Assembly (NCBI GenBank): GCA_020638555.1
Contig: JACKII010000004.1
Span: 124,001 to 188,000, forward strand
DNA from: Alphaproteobacteria bacterium
GTDB taxonomy: Bacteria; Pseudomonadota; Alphaproteobacteria; Bin95
Length of the DNA stretch: 64,000 bases
Direction: 5' to 3'
Positions within the stretch are counted from its first letter, which is position 1; every line of letters starts with the position of its first letter. Position numbers and translations under genes: made by a program. Below, one piece after another: positions 53,084 to 62,527 of this stretch. The notes under the pieces were generated by a model. That model was given only the letters and a program-made list of their open reading frames with translations. It was not told the origin of the DNA and searched no databases.

Positions 53084-54414
53084 CCCGCACGCCCCCCCTT
53101 TCCCGTACTGCCGCAGCGGCCCTCCTGGCCGTGGGGCTGTTGGTGCTACCGCCGCTCGGAACCGGGGCGATGGCGCAGCAGCCGGGCCTGCCCGGCCTCG
53201 GCAGTTCGAACGCGCCGCTGGAGATCGAGGCCGACAACGGGCTGGAACTCTACCAGGACCGGCATATGGCCGTGGCCAAGGGCAATGTCGTGGCGCGCCA
53301 GGGCGAGGTGACGCTGCGCGCCGACATCCTGTCCGCGACCTATGAGGATACGCCGGAGGGGCAGCGGCGCATCCGGCGTATCGATGCGGTCGGCCATGTG
53401 CGCATCTCCACCGCGCGCGAGAAGCTGTTCGGCGAACACGTCACCTATGATCTGGCGCGGCAACTGATGCTGGTGTCCGGCAAGAACATGCGGATCGAGG
53501 CGCAGAAACAGACCATCCGCGCCGACGAGAGCCTGGAATTCTGGAGCGGCGAGAACCGGGCGGTCGCCCGCGGCAACGCCGTCGTCACCCAGGACACCAC
53601 CTCGCTGCGCGCCGATGTGATCGAGGCCTTGCTGAAACCGAAGGACAAGCGGGGCAAGACGGCCAAGACGCAACCCGACACCGCCGCTGCCGGGCCGTTT
53701 CCGGCCGAGGCCTCGGCGGTCGACCGCATCCGCGCGTGGGGCCGCGTCACCATCAAAACCCCGTCCGAGACCATCGAGGGCGACCGGGGCGACTACGAAG
53801 TCGACGGCCAGGTTGCGACCCTGAGCGGCAATGTCCGGATCAGCCGCGGCCGGAACCAGCTGAACGGCGAAGAGGCCATCGTGAACCTGAAGACCGGCGT
53901 CAGCCGGCTCACCGGCGGCAAGGGCGGCCGCGTGCGCACCATCCTGTTCCCGGGCAGCGGCGGCGGTCTGGATGCGCCGGCTCCGCTGAGCTCGCGGCGC
54001 GAAGAGGCCGCCGGCCAGTCCGCGAAACCCGCGGCACCGGCAAAGGATGCCGGCGCGGCACCGACCGATCCACCCATGATCAAGGCCCCGCCGCCCCCGA
54101 AAACCCCCTCGCCTGCGAATACCCTCTCGCCTGCGATGCCGCCCGCTCCGCCACCGCTAACGCCGCAGTCTTTCACACCGCCATCGGGCACACCGCCATC
54201 GGGCACACCGCAGCCGAGCACCGCGCCCGCCGCCGCACCCAGCGCGCCGGAGGCCGCAGCGACACGGGCCGAAGCGGTTGCGGCCCTCACCGCATCGCCG
54301 CAGATCGATCCGCCAGCCATGGGCACGGCGGCGGCCCCTGTTCCGCGGTCCCGGCCGACGGCCGCGGGAGACATGGCGCCCATTCCGCCCACCCGTCCGC
54401 GGGGAGCCAACTGA
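53080..54414 (+). CDS. lptA: LPS transport periplasmic protein LptA with long proline-rich tail
   Basis: The 444-residue protein has a signal peptide (about 1-34) and an OstA-like beta domain (APLEIEADNGLELYQD, then VAKGNVVARQGEVTLRAD) repeated to about residue 290, forming the LPS bridge. The last 140 or so residues are a low-complexity Pro/Ala/Thr tail with TPPSG repeats, well beyond the roughly 180-200 residues of E. coli LptA. The start codon is GTG. It shares one base with lptB (TGATG). Confidence 0.9.
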   Translation: MTRTPPLSRTAAAALLAVGLLVLPPLGTGAMAQQPGLPGLGSSNAPLEIEADNGLELYQDRHMAVAKGNVVARQGEVTLRADILSATYEDTPEGQRRIRRIDAVGHVRISTAREKLFGEHVTYDLARQLMLVSGKNMRIEAQKQTIRADESLEFWSGENRAVARGNAVVTQDTTSLRADVIEALLKPKDKRGKTAKTQPDTAAAGPFPAEASAVDRIRAWGRVTIKTPSETIEGDRGDYEVDGQVATLSGNVRISRGRNQLNGEEAIVNLKTGVSRLTGGKGGRVRTILFPGSGGGLDAPAPLSSRREEAAGQSAKPAAPAKDAGAAPTDPPMIKAPPPPKTPSPANTLSPAMPPAPPPLTPQSFTPPSGTPPSGTPQPSTAPAAAPSAPEAAATRAEAVAALTASPQIDPPAMGTAAAPVPRSRPTAAGDMAPIPPTRPRGAN

Positions 54415-55187
54415 TGGTCGATACCGTCGGCATCGAAGACAAGCGTTTCAACGTCCTGGCCGCCTCCCCCGGCCTGGTGGCCGAAGGGCTCGGCAAGAGC
54501 TACAAGCGGCGGCCGGTGCTGCGCGAGGTCTCCCTGAACGTGCGCCGGGGCGAGGCCGTCGGCCTGTTGGGCCCGAACGGCGCCGGCAAGACCACCTGCT
54601 TCTACATCATCACCGGGCTGATCCGCCCCGACTATGGCCGTATCCTGCTGGACGGCCGCGACGTGACCCATCTGCCCATGTACCGCCGGGCCCGGCTGGG
54701 CATCGGCTATCTGCCGCAAGAGCCCTCGATCTTTCGCGGACTGACGGTGGAGGCGAACATTCGCGCGATCCTGGAAGTGGTGGAGCCGCGCGGACCGCGC
54801 CGCGAAGCGCTGCTGGACGATCTGCTGGCGGAATTCTCCATCACGCGCCTGCGCCATACCTCCGCGCTGGCGCTGTCGGGCGGCGAGCGACGGCGGGTCG
54901 AGATCGCGCGGGCGCTGGCCGCGCGCCCCAGCTTCATCCTGCTGGACGAGCCGCTGGCGGGCATCGACCCCATTGCCGTCGGCGAAATCCGGGCCCTGGT
55001 GGCACACCTGAAACACCGCGGGATCGGCGTTCTCATCACCGACCATAACGTCCGGGAAACCCTGGACCTTGTCGATCGGGCATACATCTTGCATGATGGC
55101 AATGTGCTCATGGAAGGCACGCCGGCAGAGATCGTCGCCCACGACCGCGTGCGTCAGGTTTACCTGGGAGAAACCTTTTCTCTTTAA
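54414..55187 (+). CDS. lptB: LPS export ABC transporter ATP-binding protein LptB
   Basis: The 257-residue ATPase has Walker A GPNGAGKTT (53-61), the Q-loop GYLPQEPSIFRGLT, signature LSGGERRRVEIARAL, Walker B FILLDEPLAGID and the switch His in LITDHNVRETL. An extra N-terminal segment of about 18 residues precedes the usual start. It powers LPS extraction with LptFG, which are not in this window. Confidence 0.95.
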   Translation: MVDTVGIEDKRFNVLAASPGLVAEGLGKSYKRRPVLREVSLNVRRGEAVGLLGPNGAGKTTCFYIITGLIRPDYGRILLDGRDVTHLPMYRRARLGIGYLPQEPSIFRGLTVEANIRAILEVVEPRGPRREALLDDLLAEFSITRLRHTSALALSGGERRRVEIARALAARPSFILLDEPLAGIDPIAVGEIRALVAHLKHRGIGVLITDHNVRETLDLVDRAYILHDGNVLMEGTPAEIVAHDRVRQVYLGETFSL

Positions 55188-55406
55188 GGGCTTAATCGAC
55201 ATTATCGCTGGAAAATGGTTGGATTCGCCAGCGGGTTTTCAGAGACCCGGTTCTCGCCCGAGACGAGCAAGACCCTTCCCTTCGTGTCAGGAGGCAGCCA
55301 AACGGCCCTATGTTCCGTGGTTCTGATTGCGGCAAACTCGCGCATGCATTGCACGACCGCCGCACTGTCCGGCATGGGCCGTTGCTGACCGAGAGGGTTT
55401 CGGGCG

Positions 55407-56903
55407 ATGGCACTCAATCAGCGGCTCGACCTGCGGCACAGCCAGACCCTGGTGATGACGCCGCAACTGCAACAGGCCATCCGGCTGTTGCAGTATTCCA
55501 ACCTGGAACTGAACGCGTTCATCGAAACGCAATTGCAGGAAAACCCCCTGCTGGAGCGTCATAACGACGACGATGCCGCCGACGCCCCCCCTCAGATGGC
55601 GGACGCGGTGGCGACACCGCGCGACACCGCGGACGTGGTGCGCGAAGACGGCAATTTCGATCAATCGCTGGACTCGACCGACACCGACTATGCCAATGTC
55701 TGGGACGACGGCAGCGGCGGCCGCGAGTCCGGCCTGGTCTGGAGCGATGGCGGCGGCGGGGGCAGCGCTGGCGGCGATGGCGACTCGCCCGGATGGGAGA
55801 GCTTCACCGCCACACCGGTCAGCCTGCGCGACCACCTGATGAACCAGGTGCACCTGGAGTTTTCCGACCCGGTGGAGCAGATGATCGCCACGGCCATCAT
55901 CGACGACTTCGACGACGCGGGCTATTTCACCGGCGATTTTGCAACGCTTGCCGGGCAAACCGGCGTCGACACCAACACCGTCGCCTGGGTGCATTCCCGC
56001 ATTTTGCGCTTCGACCCGGTGGGCATCGGCGCCCGCTCGCTGGCGGAATGCCTGCGGCTGCAACTGGCCGAACGCGGGGAAATGTCGCCCGAACTGGAAG
56101 CGCTGCTGAACCATCTGCCCCTGCTCGCCAAGCGCGATTTCAAGACGCTGGCGCGGCGTTGCGGCGTCGATCTGGGGGCGCTTGGCGGCCTGATCGAGAC
56201 CTTGCGGTCGTGCGCACCGCGACCGGCGGCCGGGTTCGACGACACGCCGGCGGTCACCGTGATTCCCGATGTGCTGGTGCGCCGGGGCGGCAAGGGCGGC
56301 TGGATCGTCGAACTCAACCAGGATGCGCTGCCGCGCGTTCTGGCCAATCGCGACTATTACGCCTTCGTGCGCTCCAGCGCCCGCAGCCAGGCGGATATCG
56401 ACTTTGTCGTCGGGCAATGGCAGGCCGCGAACTGGCTGACCAAGGCGCTGGAACAACGGGCCAACACCATTCTCAAGGTCGCAACCGCCATCGTGCGCCA
56501 GCAGGAACGCTTTCTGGAAGAGGGAGTCACCGGCCTGCGCCCCATGACCATGCACGAGGTCGCGGAGGAGGTGGGCGTGCACGAAAGCACGGTCAGCCGG
56601 GTCTCCAACGGCAAATACATGGCCACTCCCCAGGGTGTGCTGGAACTGAAGTCGTTCTTCACAGCCGGCGCCGGCGCGGTCGGCGGGACCGAATCCCAGT
56701 CGGTCGAGGCGGTCCGCCACCGCATCCGCCAGTTGATCGAGGCCGAAACGGCCAAATCCGTGCTTTCCGACGAGAATCTGGTGGAGCTGCTGCGCGCCGA
56801 TGGCATCGAGCTTGCGCGCCGCACGGTCGCCAAATACCGCGAGGCGATGAACATCCCCTCTTCCGCCCAGCGCCGCCGCGTCCTGCGCCTCGCCGCCTCC
56901 TAA
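55407..56903 (+). CDS. rpoN: RNA polymerase sigma-54 factor
   Basis: The 498-residue factor has region I (LRHSQTLVMTPQLQQAIRLL, glutamine and leucine rich). An acidic, glycine-rich linker (about 55-125) follows, then the core-binding region, the HTH with TMHEVAEEVGVHESTVSRV and the RpoN box ARRTVAKYRE (470-479). It directs nitrogen and stress genes from -24/-12 promoters. A 219-nt gap after lptB leaves room for its own promoter. Confidence 0.96.
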   Translation: MALNQRLDLRHSQTLVMTPQLQQAIRLLQYSNLELNAFIETQLQENPLLERHNDDDAADAPPQMADAVATPRDTADVVREDGNFDQSLDSTDTDYANVWDDGSGGRESGLVWSDGGGGGSAGGDGDSPGWESFTATPVSLRDHLMNQVHLEFSDPVEQMIATAIIDDFDDAGYFTGDFATLAGQTGVDTNTVAWVHSRILRFDPVGIGARSLAECLRLQLAERGEMSPELEALLNHLPLLAKRDFKTLARRCGVDLGALGGLIETLRSCAPRPAAGFDDTPAVTVIPDVLVRRGGKGGWIVELNQDALPRVLANRDYYAFVRSSARSQADIDFVVGQWQAANWLTKALEQRANTILKVATAIVRQQERFLEEGVTGLRPMTMHEVAEEVGVHESTVSRVSNGKYMATPQGVLELKSFFTAGAGAVGGTESQSVEAVRHRIRQLIEAETAKSVLSDENLVELLRADGIELARRTVAKYREAMNIPSSAQRRRVLRLAAS

Positions 56904-57034
56904 AGGTGTGTCCAGCCGCGGAATATGGTAGGATTGACGTCATTGGCGGCACTGCCTAAGTTCCGCCGCTTCCGTCCGGCCGGCGGCCGCAAACGGGCGC
57001 CGGAACGGCAATGGCAAGGATGATCGGAGACGGT

Positions 57035-57622
57035 ATGGAGATCACAACGGCAGGCAAAGGCGTCGATGTCGGCGAAGCCTTGCAGCAGCACATGCGCGAA
57101 CATCTGACGGGAGCGGTCTCCAAGTATTTCGACCGCGCCGTCTCGGCCCATGTCACGCTTTCGCGGGACGGCGGCAATTTCCGCAGCGATGTGACCGTGC
57201 ATGTCGGCCGGGGAATCGATGTCCAGGGCCATGCGCTCTCTGCCGATCCGTATCAGGCGTTCGACCAGGCGGCGGATCGGGTGGCCAAACGCCTGCGCCG
57301 TTTCAAGCGGCGGCTGCGCGACCACCATGCCACCCCCGTCGATACCGGCATGCCGGCCCAGCGCTATGTGCTGTCGGCTCCGGTCGACGAAGAAGAAGAG
57401 GCCGACCTGGGAGTCGAAACCGCCGCCGATACCGAGGGCGCTGCGGTAATCGCCGAAAGCAAAACCTTGGTTTTGGCCATGTCTGTTGCCGAAGCCGTCA
57501 TGCATCTTGACCTCGGCGAACATGAAGCGTTGATGTTTCGCAATCGGGCGTCCGGTCGATTGAACACGGTTTACCGGCGATCCGATGGCAATGTGGGTTG
57601 GATCGACCCGGAGGGAGCCTAG
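57035..57622 (+). CDS. hpf: ribosome hibernation promoting factor, long form
   Basis: The 195-residue protein has the S30AE N-terminal domain (EITTAGKGVDVGEALQQHM, then SAHVTLSRDGGNFRSDVTVH) and the C-terminal dimerisation domain (VLAMSVAEAVMHLDLGEHEALMFRN). This is the long form that pairs ribosomes into 100S dimers. Its place between rpoN and ptsN is conserved. In-frame ATGs at 57011 and 57020 are possible alternative starts. Confidence 0.93.
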   Translation: MEITTAGKGVDVGEALQQHMREHLTGAVSKYFDRAVSAHVTLSRDGGNFRSDVTVHVGRGIDVQGHALSADPYQAFDQAADRVAKRLRRFKRRLRDHHATPVDTGMPAQRYVLSAPVDEEEEADLGVETAADTEGAAVIAESKTLVLAMSVAEAVMHLDLGEHEALMFRNRASGRLNTVYRRSDGNVGWIDPEGA

Positions 57623-57682
57623 GCGTTCGTCCCGGGCCCACCGAATCCTAACCCGTTCAGACTTCACAGCGACGGTGCATTC

Positions 57683-58150
57683 ATGCAGCTGACCGAAATT
57701 TTTGCGCCCAACACCGTACTTCCTGCGGTCGATGCATCGACCAAGACCCAGGCTTTGCGGGCGTTGGCGGAAGCCGCTGGCGAGGCGTTGTCGCTCGACC
57801 CCAAGATGATTTTCAACGCCCTGCACGAGCGGGAGCGGCTGGGGTCGACCGCCATCGGCAATGGCGTGGCACTGCCCCACGCCAAGATTTCCGGCCTGGA
57901 CCGTCTGGTCGGCTGGGTCGCCTGCCTGGAGAATCCGGTGGAGTTCGACGCTGTCGACGACCAGCCGGTCGACCTGGTCATCCTGTTGCTGGCGCCGGAC
58001 AATGCCGGCTCGGAACACCTGCGGGTGCTGGCCCAGCTTTCGCGCCTGGCGCGCGACCACAAGCACTGCGCCGCCGTGCGCGACTGTTCCGGCGCTCACG
58101 CCGTCTGGCAAATGCTGACGGCGGGCCAGGACCGCCAGAAGGCCGCCTGA
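57683..58150 (+). CDS. ptsN: PTS IIA-like nitrogen regulatory protein (EIIA-Ntr)
   Basis: The 155-residue protein has the phosphoacceptor His66 in GNGVALPHAKI, after ERERLGSTAIGNG. It receives phosphate from the PTS-Ntr chain and regulates K+ uptake and nitrogen or envelope responses in relatives. The length is standard. Confidence 0.94.
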   Translation: MQLTEIFAPNTVLPAVDASTKTQALRALAEAAGEALSLDPKMIFNALHERERLGSTAIGNGVALPHAKISGLDRLVGWVACLENPVEFDAVDDQPVDLVILLLAPDNAGSEHLRVLAQLSRLARDHKHCAAVRDCSGAHAVWQMLTAGQDRQKAA

Positions 58151-58163
58151 CCCGCGGGACACG

Positions 58164-58195
58164 CCCATCCCACCGCCCGCTGGCGCTGGAATGGG
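58164..58195. terminator. hairpin between convergent ptsN and DUF1150 gene
   Basis: CCCATCCCA (58164-58172) and TGGAATGGG (58187-58195) pair over 9 positions with one mismatch. On the plus strand AGGGTTCTTT follows. It may end ptsN transcription and also the opposite transcript. Confidence 0.5.
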
Positions 58196-58214
58196 AGGGT
58201 TCTTTGGCTCAGGC

Positions 58215-58430
58215 TCAGTGCAGGGCCATTGGTTCCAGTTCGTTCTGAACAATAGCGCCCAACGCCTTGTCTCGGCTCTCGGAAAATCCGATGACCACGC
58301 CGGCCGCCGAACAGATCGCATAGCCGGACAGGCCGTCGATGACGGCGGGGCGCAGATAGGCCACCTGTTGCAGGCCCCAATTTTGCAGGTCGAATTCGGA
58401 CGGACTTGTCGCGTGCGGTGCGTTTTGCAT
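58215..58430 (-). CDS. DUF1150 family protein
   Basis: The 71-residue protein has the DUF1150 pattern: YLRPAVIDGLSGYAICSAAG, then VVIGFSESRDKALGAIVQN. The family is alphaproteobacterial and usually follows a small heat-shock gene, as here. Its function is unknown. Confidence 0.9.
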   Translation of the reverse strand: MQNAPHATSPSEFDLQNWGLQQVAYLRPAVIDGLSGYAICSAAGVVIGFSESRDKALGAIVQNELEPMALH

Positions 58431-58447
58431 TGCGATACTCTCCCCTG

Positions 58448-58894
58448 TTACAAATCGACGGTGTGAGGGCGCCCGGCGCGGGCGCCGTTCTGGATCTCGA
58501 TCGTCCGCGAGCGGACCGCCGGCTCGGGCCGGTAGAGATCGATGTGCAGCAGGCCGAGTTCCATCGTGGCCCCGGCCACCTCGATGCCTTCTGCCATGAC
58601 GAAGCGCCGCTGGAACTGGCGCCCGGCAATGCCGCGGTGCAGGAAAACGCGCTCGCGCTCGTCCTCTGCCTGGCGGCCGCGGATGATGAGTTGGTTGTCC
58701 TCCACCGTGATGGAGAGCTCATCCTCGGCAAAGCCGGCCACCGCCAGCGTGATGCGCAACGCGGTCTCGCTGATCTGCTCGATATTGTAGGGGGGATACC
58801 CGTCCGCCGATGCCTTGCTGACACTGTCGAGCACGCGCTCGATATGGTCGAATCCCAGCAAAAGCGGGCTGTTGAACAAAGATACCCGGGACAA
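58448..58894 (-). CDS. Hsp20-family small heat shock protein
   Basis: The 148-residue protein has an IbpA-like opening (PLLLGFDHIERVLDSVSKA), the alpha-crystallin domain (YPPYNIEQISETALRITLAV) and QLIIRGRQAEDERERVFLHRGIAGR with the family's closing strand. It binds unfolding proteins. It is the first gene of a two-gene unit with the DUF1150 gene. Confidence 0.92.
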   Translation of the reverse strand: MSRVSLFNSPLLLGFDHIERVLDSVSKASADGYPPYNIEQISETALRITLAVAGFAEDELSITVEDNQLIIRGRQAEDERERVFLHRGIAGRQFQRRFVMAEGIEVAGATMELGLLHIDLYRPEPAVRSRTIEIQNGARAGRPHTVDL

Positions 58895-59107
58895 TGGCGT
58901 ATCTCCTAAAAGCGGCGGCCTTCCGGGCGCACCGGAAGCCGCATCGTCCGCGCGGCCCGCCCCATGCGGCGCCGCACCACCGGCCTCTCCTCAGAGCTGG
59001 CCCGTACCCATAGGAGATAGGATTGCGAACGCCCGCGTCAACGGGCAAGCTGCGGTGCAGCATTCTCCGGCGCGGTGTCGCGCCGCTGCCCGTTCGGGAG
59101 ACCGCCC

Positions 59108-59959
59108 ATGCCGAAACGGCTGACCGCAGAACAGGTTCAGGACTACGAAAGCCGGGGCTTCGCCTGCCCGGTGCCGGTGCTGACCCCGGCGGAGGTGCGC
59201 GACGCCCGCGCCGCCATCGAGGCGTTCGAGGCCCGTACCGGCCGCACGCTCGACTATCCGGAGAAATCCAAGTCCTATCTGCTGTTCGACTGGGCCGACC
59301 GGCTTATCCGCCACCCGGCGATCCTGGACGCGGTCGAGGACCTGATCGGCCCGGACATCCTGGTCTATCACACCACCATGTGGATCAAGGACCCTGGCAC
59401 GCCGCAATACATCGCGTGGCACCAGGACGGCACCTATTTCTACCTGGACCCGGCCGAGCACGTGACCGCCTGGGTGGCGCTGTCGGACGCCAGCGAGGAA
59501 GCGGGCTGCATGCGCGTGTTGCCGGGCACGCACCGGGACGACTGGCACCGCCACGACGACGATACCAGCCCCAACAACCTGATCCTGCGCGGGCAGGCGA
59601 TCTATGGGCAGTTCGAGGGCGAACAGGGTGTGCCGATGCCGCTGAAGGCGGGCGAGATGAGCCTGCACCACACCAAGCTGGTGCACTGCTCGCACCCGAA
59701 CGCCGCCACGGACCGGCGCATGGGCTTCGGCATCAGCTATATCCCGACGCGGGTGCGCGACGTGGGCGAGACGCCGGGCTCGGCCATGCTGGTGCGCGGC
59801 GAGGACCGCTTCCGCCATTTCGCAGCGGAAGAGCGCGTGGGGGCGGAGTTGAGCCCGGAAGCCTATGCCAATCACGAACGGCTGATGAAACGGTTTCGCG
59901 CCCGGCAGGATGCAGCGGCGCGGATCACCAAGACGGTCGAATACGCCGCCATGCGGTGA
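59108..59959 (+). CDS. phytanoyl-CoA dioxygenase family protein
   Basis: The 283-residue Fe(II)/2-oxoglutarate oxygenase has the iron ligands His105 and Asp107 in WHQDGTY and the distal His in KLVHCSHPN (His193). A downstream Arg suited to 2-oxoglutarate lies in TDRRMGFGISY. Substrates in this family range widely. GGGAG lies 10 nt before the ATG; an upstream frame extension is rejected. Confidence 0.9.
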   Translation: MPKRLTAEQVQDYESRGFACPVPVLTPAEVRDARAAIEAFEARTGRTLDYPEKSKSYLLFDWADRLIRHPAILDAVEDLIGPDILVYHTTMWIKDPGTPQYIAWHQDGTYFYLDPAEHVTAWVALSDASEEAGCMRVLPGTHRDDWHRHDDDTSPNNLILRGQAIYGQFEGEQGVPMPLKAGEMSLHHTKLVHCSHPNAATDRRMGFGISYIPTRVRDVGETPGSAMLVRGEDRFRHFAAEERVGAELSPEAYANHERLMKRFRARQDAAARITKTVEYAAMR

Positions 59960-59973
59960 GCCGGTCGGCGCGC

Positions 59974-60095
59974 GGTGTTCCCCGGCCGCTGCGGAGCGGC
60001 GAGCCGGGGCCGGTATCCTTCAACGAACACCGGCGGCGGTGTTCGGATGCCGATAGCGATCCCGGATGCCCGCGCTGCGGGCTCAGGGATACGGG
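59974..60095. repeat. dispersed repeat, family B copy
   Basis: GTGTTCCCCGGCCGCTGCGG, GCCGGGGCCGGTATCCTTCA, ACGAACACCGGCGGCGGTGT and CGATCCCGGATGCCCGCGC are in the same order as in the copies at 38278 and 61153. It lies between two convergent oxygenase-like genes. Confidence 0.7.
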
Positions 60096-60113
60096 ATGAT
60101 GGTGTTGCTGGCC

Positions 60114-60959
60114 TCAGGCGGGCTCGATCACCAGGAAGGTGCGGGTTTCGATGCTCTCGCGGGGCGGCGCGCTCGGGTCCTGGTCCGGCAGTTGGAAGGC
60201 GCCGTGCGGCGTGTATTTGGCGCGGCCGTCGGCGCTGTCCCAGCCCTTGATCAGCAGCACCTCGTCCGGGGTCATGAGCGGCGCGTAATACCAGTCATGG
60301 CCCTCGGCATAGGCGAGCTGGTAGATCTCGCCGGTACGGTCCGGAAAGCGCTGGTCCGTGGCGATCAGGTCCGCCTTCGGCACGCTGTTGGCGGCGGCAA
60401 GCGCCAGCGGCGCGCGGCGCACCGGGCCGGTGATCGGCCGCCAGACATTGATCTGCACCACGCGGCCCCCCGCCGCCAGCACCCGGTCATACTCCGCCGC
60501 GCCCATGGCGTCCCTGGCGCGCTGCGGGCCGCTCTTGTCGGTGTAGTCGCAATGGACGCGGGTCGCGGGGCCGCGCAGGCCGTCCGGATTTTTCGCCCCC
60601 GTGCCGCTATCCGAGCGGCGGGTGTGGTCGAAAATATAGACGGCGGAGGCGCCGAAACGCCGTTTCAACAGGGCAACGACCTCCGCATTGTAGGCCACGT
60701 CGACCAGATCGGCGTCGTAGAAGTCCCGGATGGCCGTCGGCTCGCGCAGCAGTTCGAAGCCCTCACGGTCGACATCGGCGCCGATCGGGCGCAGGTCGCG
60801 CACGGGGACGGTGTGCTGCTCGGTGCGGAAATGCACTTCCGGTTCGCCGCCGGTCAGGGCGGAACTGAGGAAGTAAGGCTTCTCGTCCTGGCGGATGATG
60901 TAGGTGAGCGCGGCGCGGGTGGTCGCAGCCGGGCGCTCGGCGAGGGCGGCAGAGGTCAT
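60114..60959 (-). CDS. CmcJ/NvfI-type oxidoreductase family protein
   Basis: The 281-residue protein matches the CmcJ-like group. It has YIFDHTRRS, RVHCDYTDKSGPQR, INVWRPITGPVRRAPLALA and the C-terminal WDSADGRAKYTPHGAFQLP followed by ESIETRTFLVIEP. In fungi and actinomycetes relatives act as oxygenases or in methoxylation during natural-product synthesis. The His in HCDYT and the His in TPHGAF are candidate iron ligands. The start is the ATG at 60959; a frame 27 codons longer exists. Confidence 0.8.
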   Translation of the reverse strand: MTSAALAERPAATTRAALTYIIRQDEKPYFLSSALTGGEPEVHFRTEQHTVPVRDLRPIGADVDREGFELLREPTAIRDFYDADLVDVAYNAEVVALLKRRFGASAVYIFDHTRRSDSGTGAKNPDGLRGPATRVHCDYTDKSGPQRARDAMGAAEYDRVLAAGGRVVQINVWRPITGPVRRAPLALAAANSVPKADLIATDQRFPDRTGEIYQLAYAEGHDWYYAPLMTPDEVLLIKGWDSADGRAKYTPHGAFQLPDQDPSAPPRESIETRTFLVIEPA

Positions 60960-61152
60960 GAGAGGAACTCCGGTGCATGAAACGTGTTGGAGCAGACATA
61001 GGCGGTTCCCCCCATGCTGTGAACACGCAAAGCTTGCCATCCTTTCGCGAGGAGCTTTGCGCCCGGCGCGAAAGTGCGACAGGTTGTGTCCGTCGCCGCC
61101 TTATTCCCCGGGCCAATAAATGGAGGTCTGAGAGGTCCTGTTGGCATCCCCT

Positions 61153-61275
61153 CGGCGTTTCCCGGCCGAGCCGGAGGCGAGCGCCGGGACCGGCCTCATC
61201 CTTCGAACACCGCCGCTGCCCGTGTTCCCACGCCGACGCCGGCCCGACGCTCCGCCTCATCAAGGGAGCAGGGGC
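61153..61275. repeat. dispersed repeat, family B copy
   Basis: TTTCCCGGCCGAGCCGGAGG, GGGACCGGCCTCATCCTTCG, AACACCGCCG, GTGTTCCCACGCCGACGCCGG and CTCCGCCTCATCAAGGGA mirror the copies at 14876 and 59974. The rest of 60960-61348 is intergenic with no other feature I can support. Confidence 0.65.
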
Positions 61276-61348
61276 TTCCCAGGACCGCCGGCGATACCTA
61301 GATAAGAACGATGACCGTCAGAGCGGAGCCGAACGAGGCGGAACGACC

Positions 61349-61630
61349 ATGACCCGGGACCGAACGACCGGAAAGCGCACCACCACGAGCCAGGAAAGCC
61401 CAGCCAGGCCGGACGAACGCGTGCGCTACGAGGTCTACGGCATGGCCATCGACGAGATGATCCGGGGCGCCCTGGCGCCGGAGCGCGAAGAGGCGGCGCG
61501 GGCCGAAGCTAAGGCGAAAGCCGAAGCGGAGGCGCGGACCAAGACCGAACCGCAGCCGGACGAGCCGGCATGGCCCAGCCTGGAAGACCTGAAGGCCCAG
61601 GGCCCCCACACCCGTCGCGGCCGCCGCTGA
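61349..61630 (+). CDS. small charged hypothetical protein
   Basis: The 93-residue protein is basic at both ends. A central helix-forming segment (EVYGMAIDEMIRGALAPERE, then alternating Ala, Glu and Lys to about residue 70) suggests a coiled coil. No family is recognised. Composition fits the host. A GAACGAGGCGG precedes the ATG; the real start could differ. Confidence 0.5.
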   Translation: MTRDRTTGKRTTTSQESPARPDERVRYEVYGMAIDEMIRGALAPEREEAARAEAKAKAEAEARTKTEPQPDEPAWPSLEDLKAQGPHTRRGRR

Positions 61631-61735
61631 CCGGACCGACAACCCGGCCCAAGGACCCACTGCGGCGATTGGCAACGCCTGCGGGATGCGTGTAGACTGC
61701 AACGCAATTGCACCAACCGACGGGATCTTCATGCC

Positions 61736-62512
61736 ATGACCGCTGCCGCCCTGCGCAATACGCCTTCGGTTAAGGATCAGGTCAGTGCCGAAGAGTGGCA
61801 ACTGCGTCTCGACCTTGCCGCGCTGTACCGGCTCGCCGCCAAGCACGGCATGACCGACCTGACCTACACCCATTTCTCGGCGCGCGTGCCGGGCGATGCG
61901 GACGTGTTCCTGCTGAACCCCTATGGCTTGCGCTTCGATCAGGTGACGGCGTCCAGCCTCGTCAAGATCGACGTGGACGGCAATATCCTGCTGGACAACG
62001 GCCACAGCGTGAACGCCGCCGGCTTCACCATCCATTCCGCGGTGCACATGGCCCGCCACGACCTGAAGGTGGCCGCGCACACGCACACGCCCGCGGGCAT
62101 GGCGGTCTCGGCGCTGGAGGAAGGGCTGCTGCCGCTGACGCAGAAATCCATGCGCTTTTATGGCCGCACCGCCTATCACGGCTTCGAAGGCCCGGCGCTG
62201 GACCTGGACGAGCGCGAGCGCATCATTGCCGACTTCGGCAGCGACAACCACACCATGATCCTGCAAAACCACGGCATCATGGTCTGCGCCGGCTCGGTGC
62301 GGCAGTGCTGGACGCGCCTTTACACGCTGGAAAAGACCATGCAGGCGCAATTGCTGGCTATGGCCTCCGGCGCGCCGCTGCGCCTGCCGCCCAAGGACGC
62401 CTGCGAGAAGGTGGCCGCCCAATGGGACAAGGGCGACGACACCTACCGCCAGGACGGCTGGGAAAGCCAGTTGCGCCTGCTCGACCGCGCCGATCCGACC
62501 TGGAAGCATTGA
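61736..62512 (+). CDS. class II aldolase/adducin family protein, paralog 1
   Basis: The 258-residue protein has the fuculose-aldolase-type zinc sites HTHTPAGMAV and ILQNHGIMVC. At the place of the FucA catalytic Glu (SEWRFH) it reads AGFTIH, so it resembles the adducin-like branch, which may not do aldol chemistry. It is the first of three tandem paralogs. Confidence 0.9.
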   Translation: MTAAALRNTPSVKDQVSAEEWQLRLDLAALYRLAAKHGMTDLTYTHFSARVPGDADVFLLNPYGLRFDQVTASSLVKIDVDGNILLDNGHSVNAAGFTIHSAVHMARHDLKVAAHTHTPAGMAVSALEEGLLPLTQKSMRFYGRTAYHGFEGPALDLDERERIIADFGSDNHTMILQNHGIMVCAGSVRQCWTRLYTLEKTMQAQLLAMASGAPLRLPPKDACEKVAAQWDKGDDTYRQDGWESQLRLLDRADPTWKH

Positions 62513-62527
62513 GGAAGGCGCCGAACC

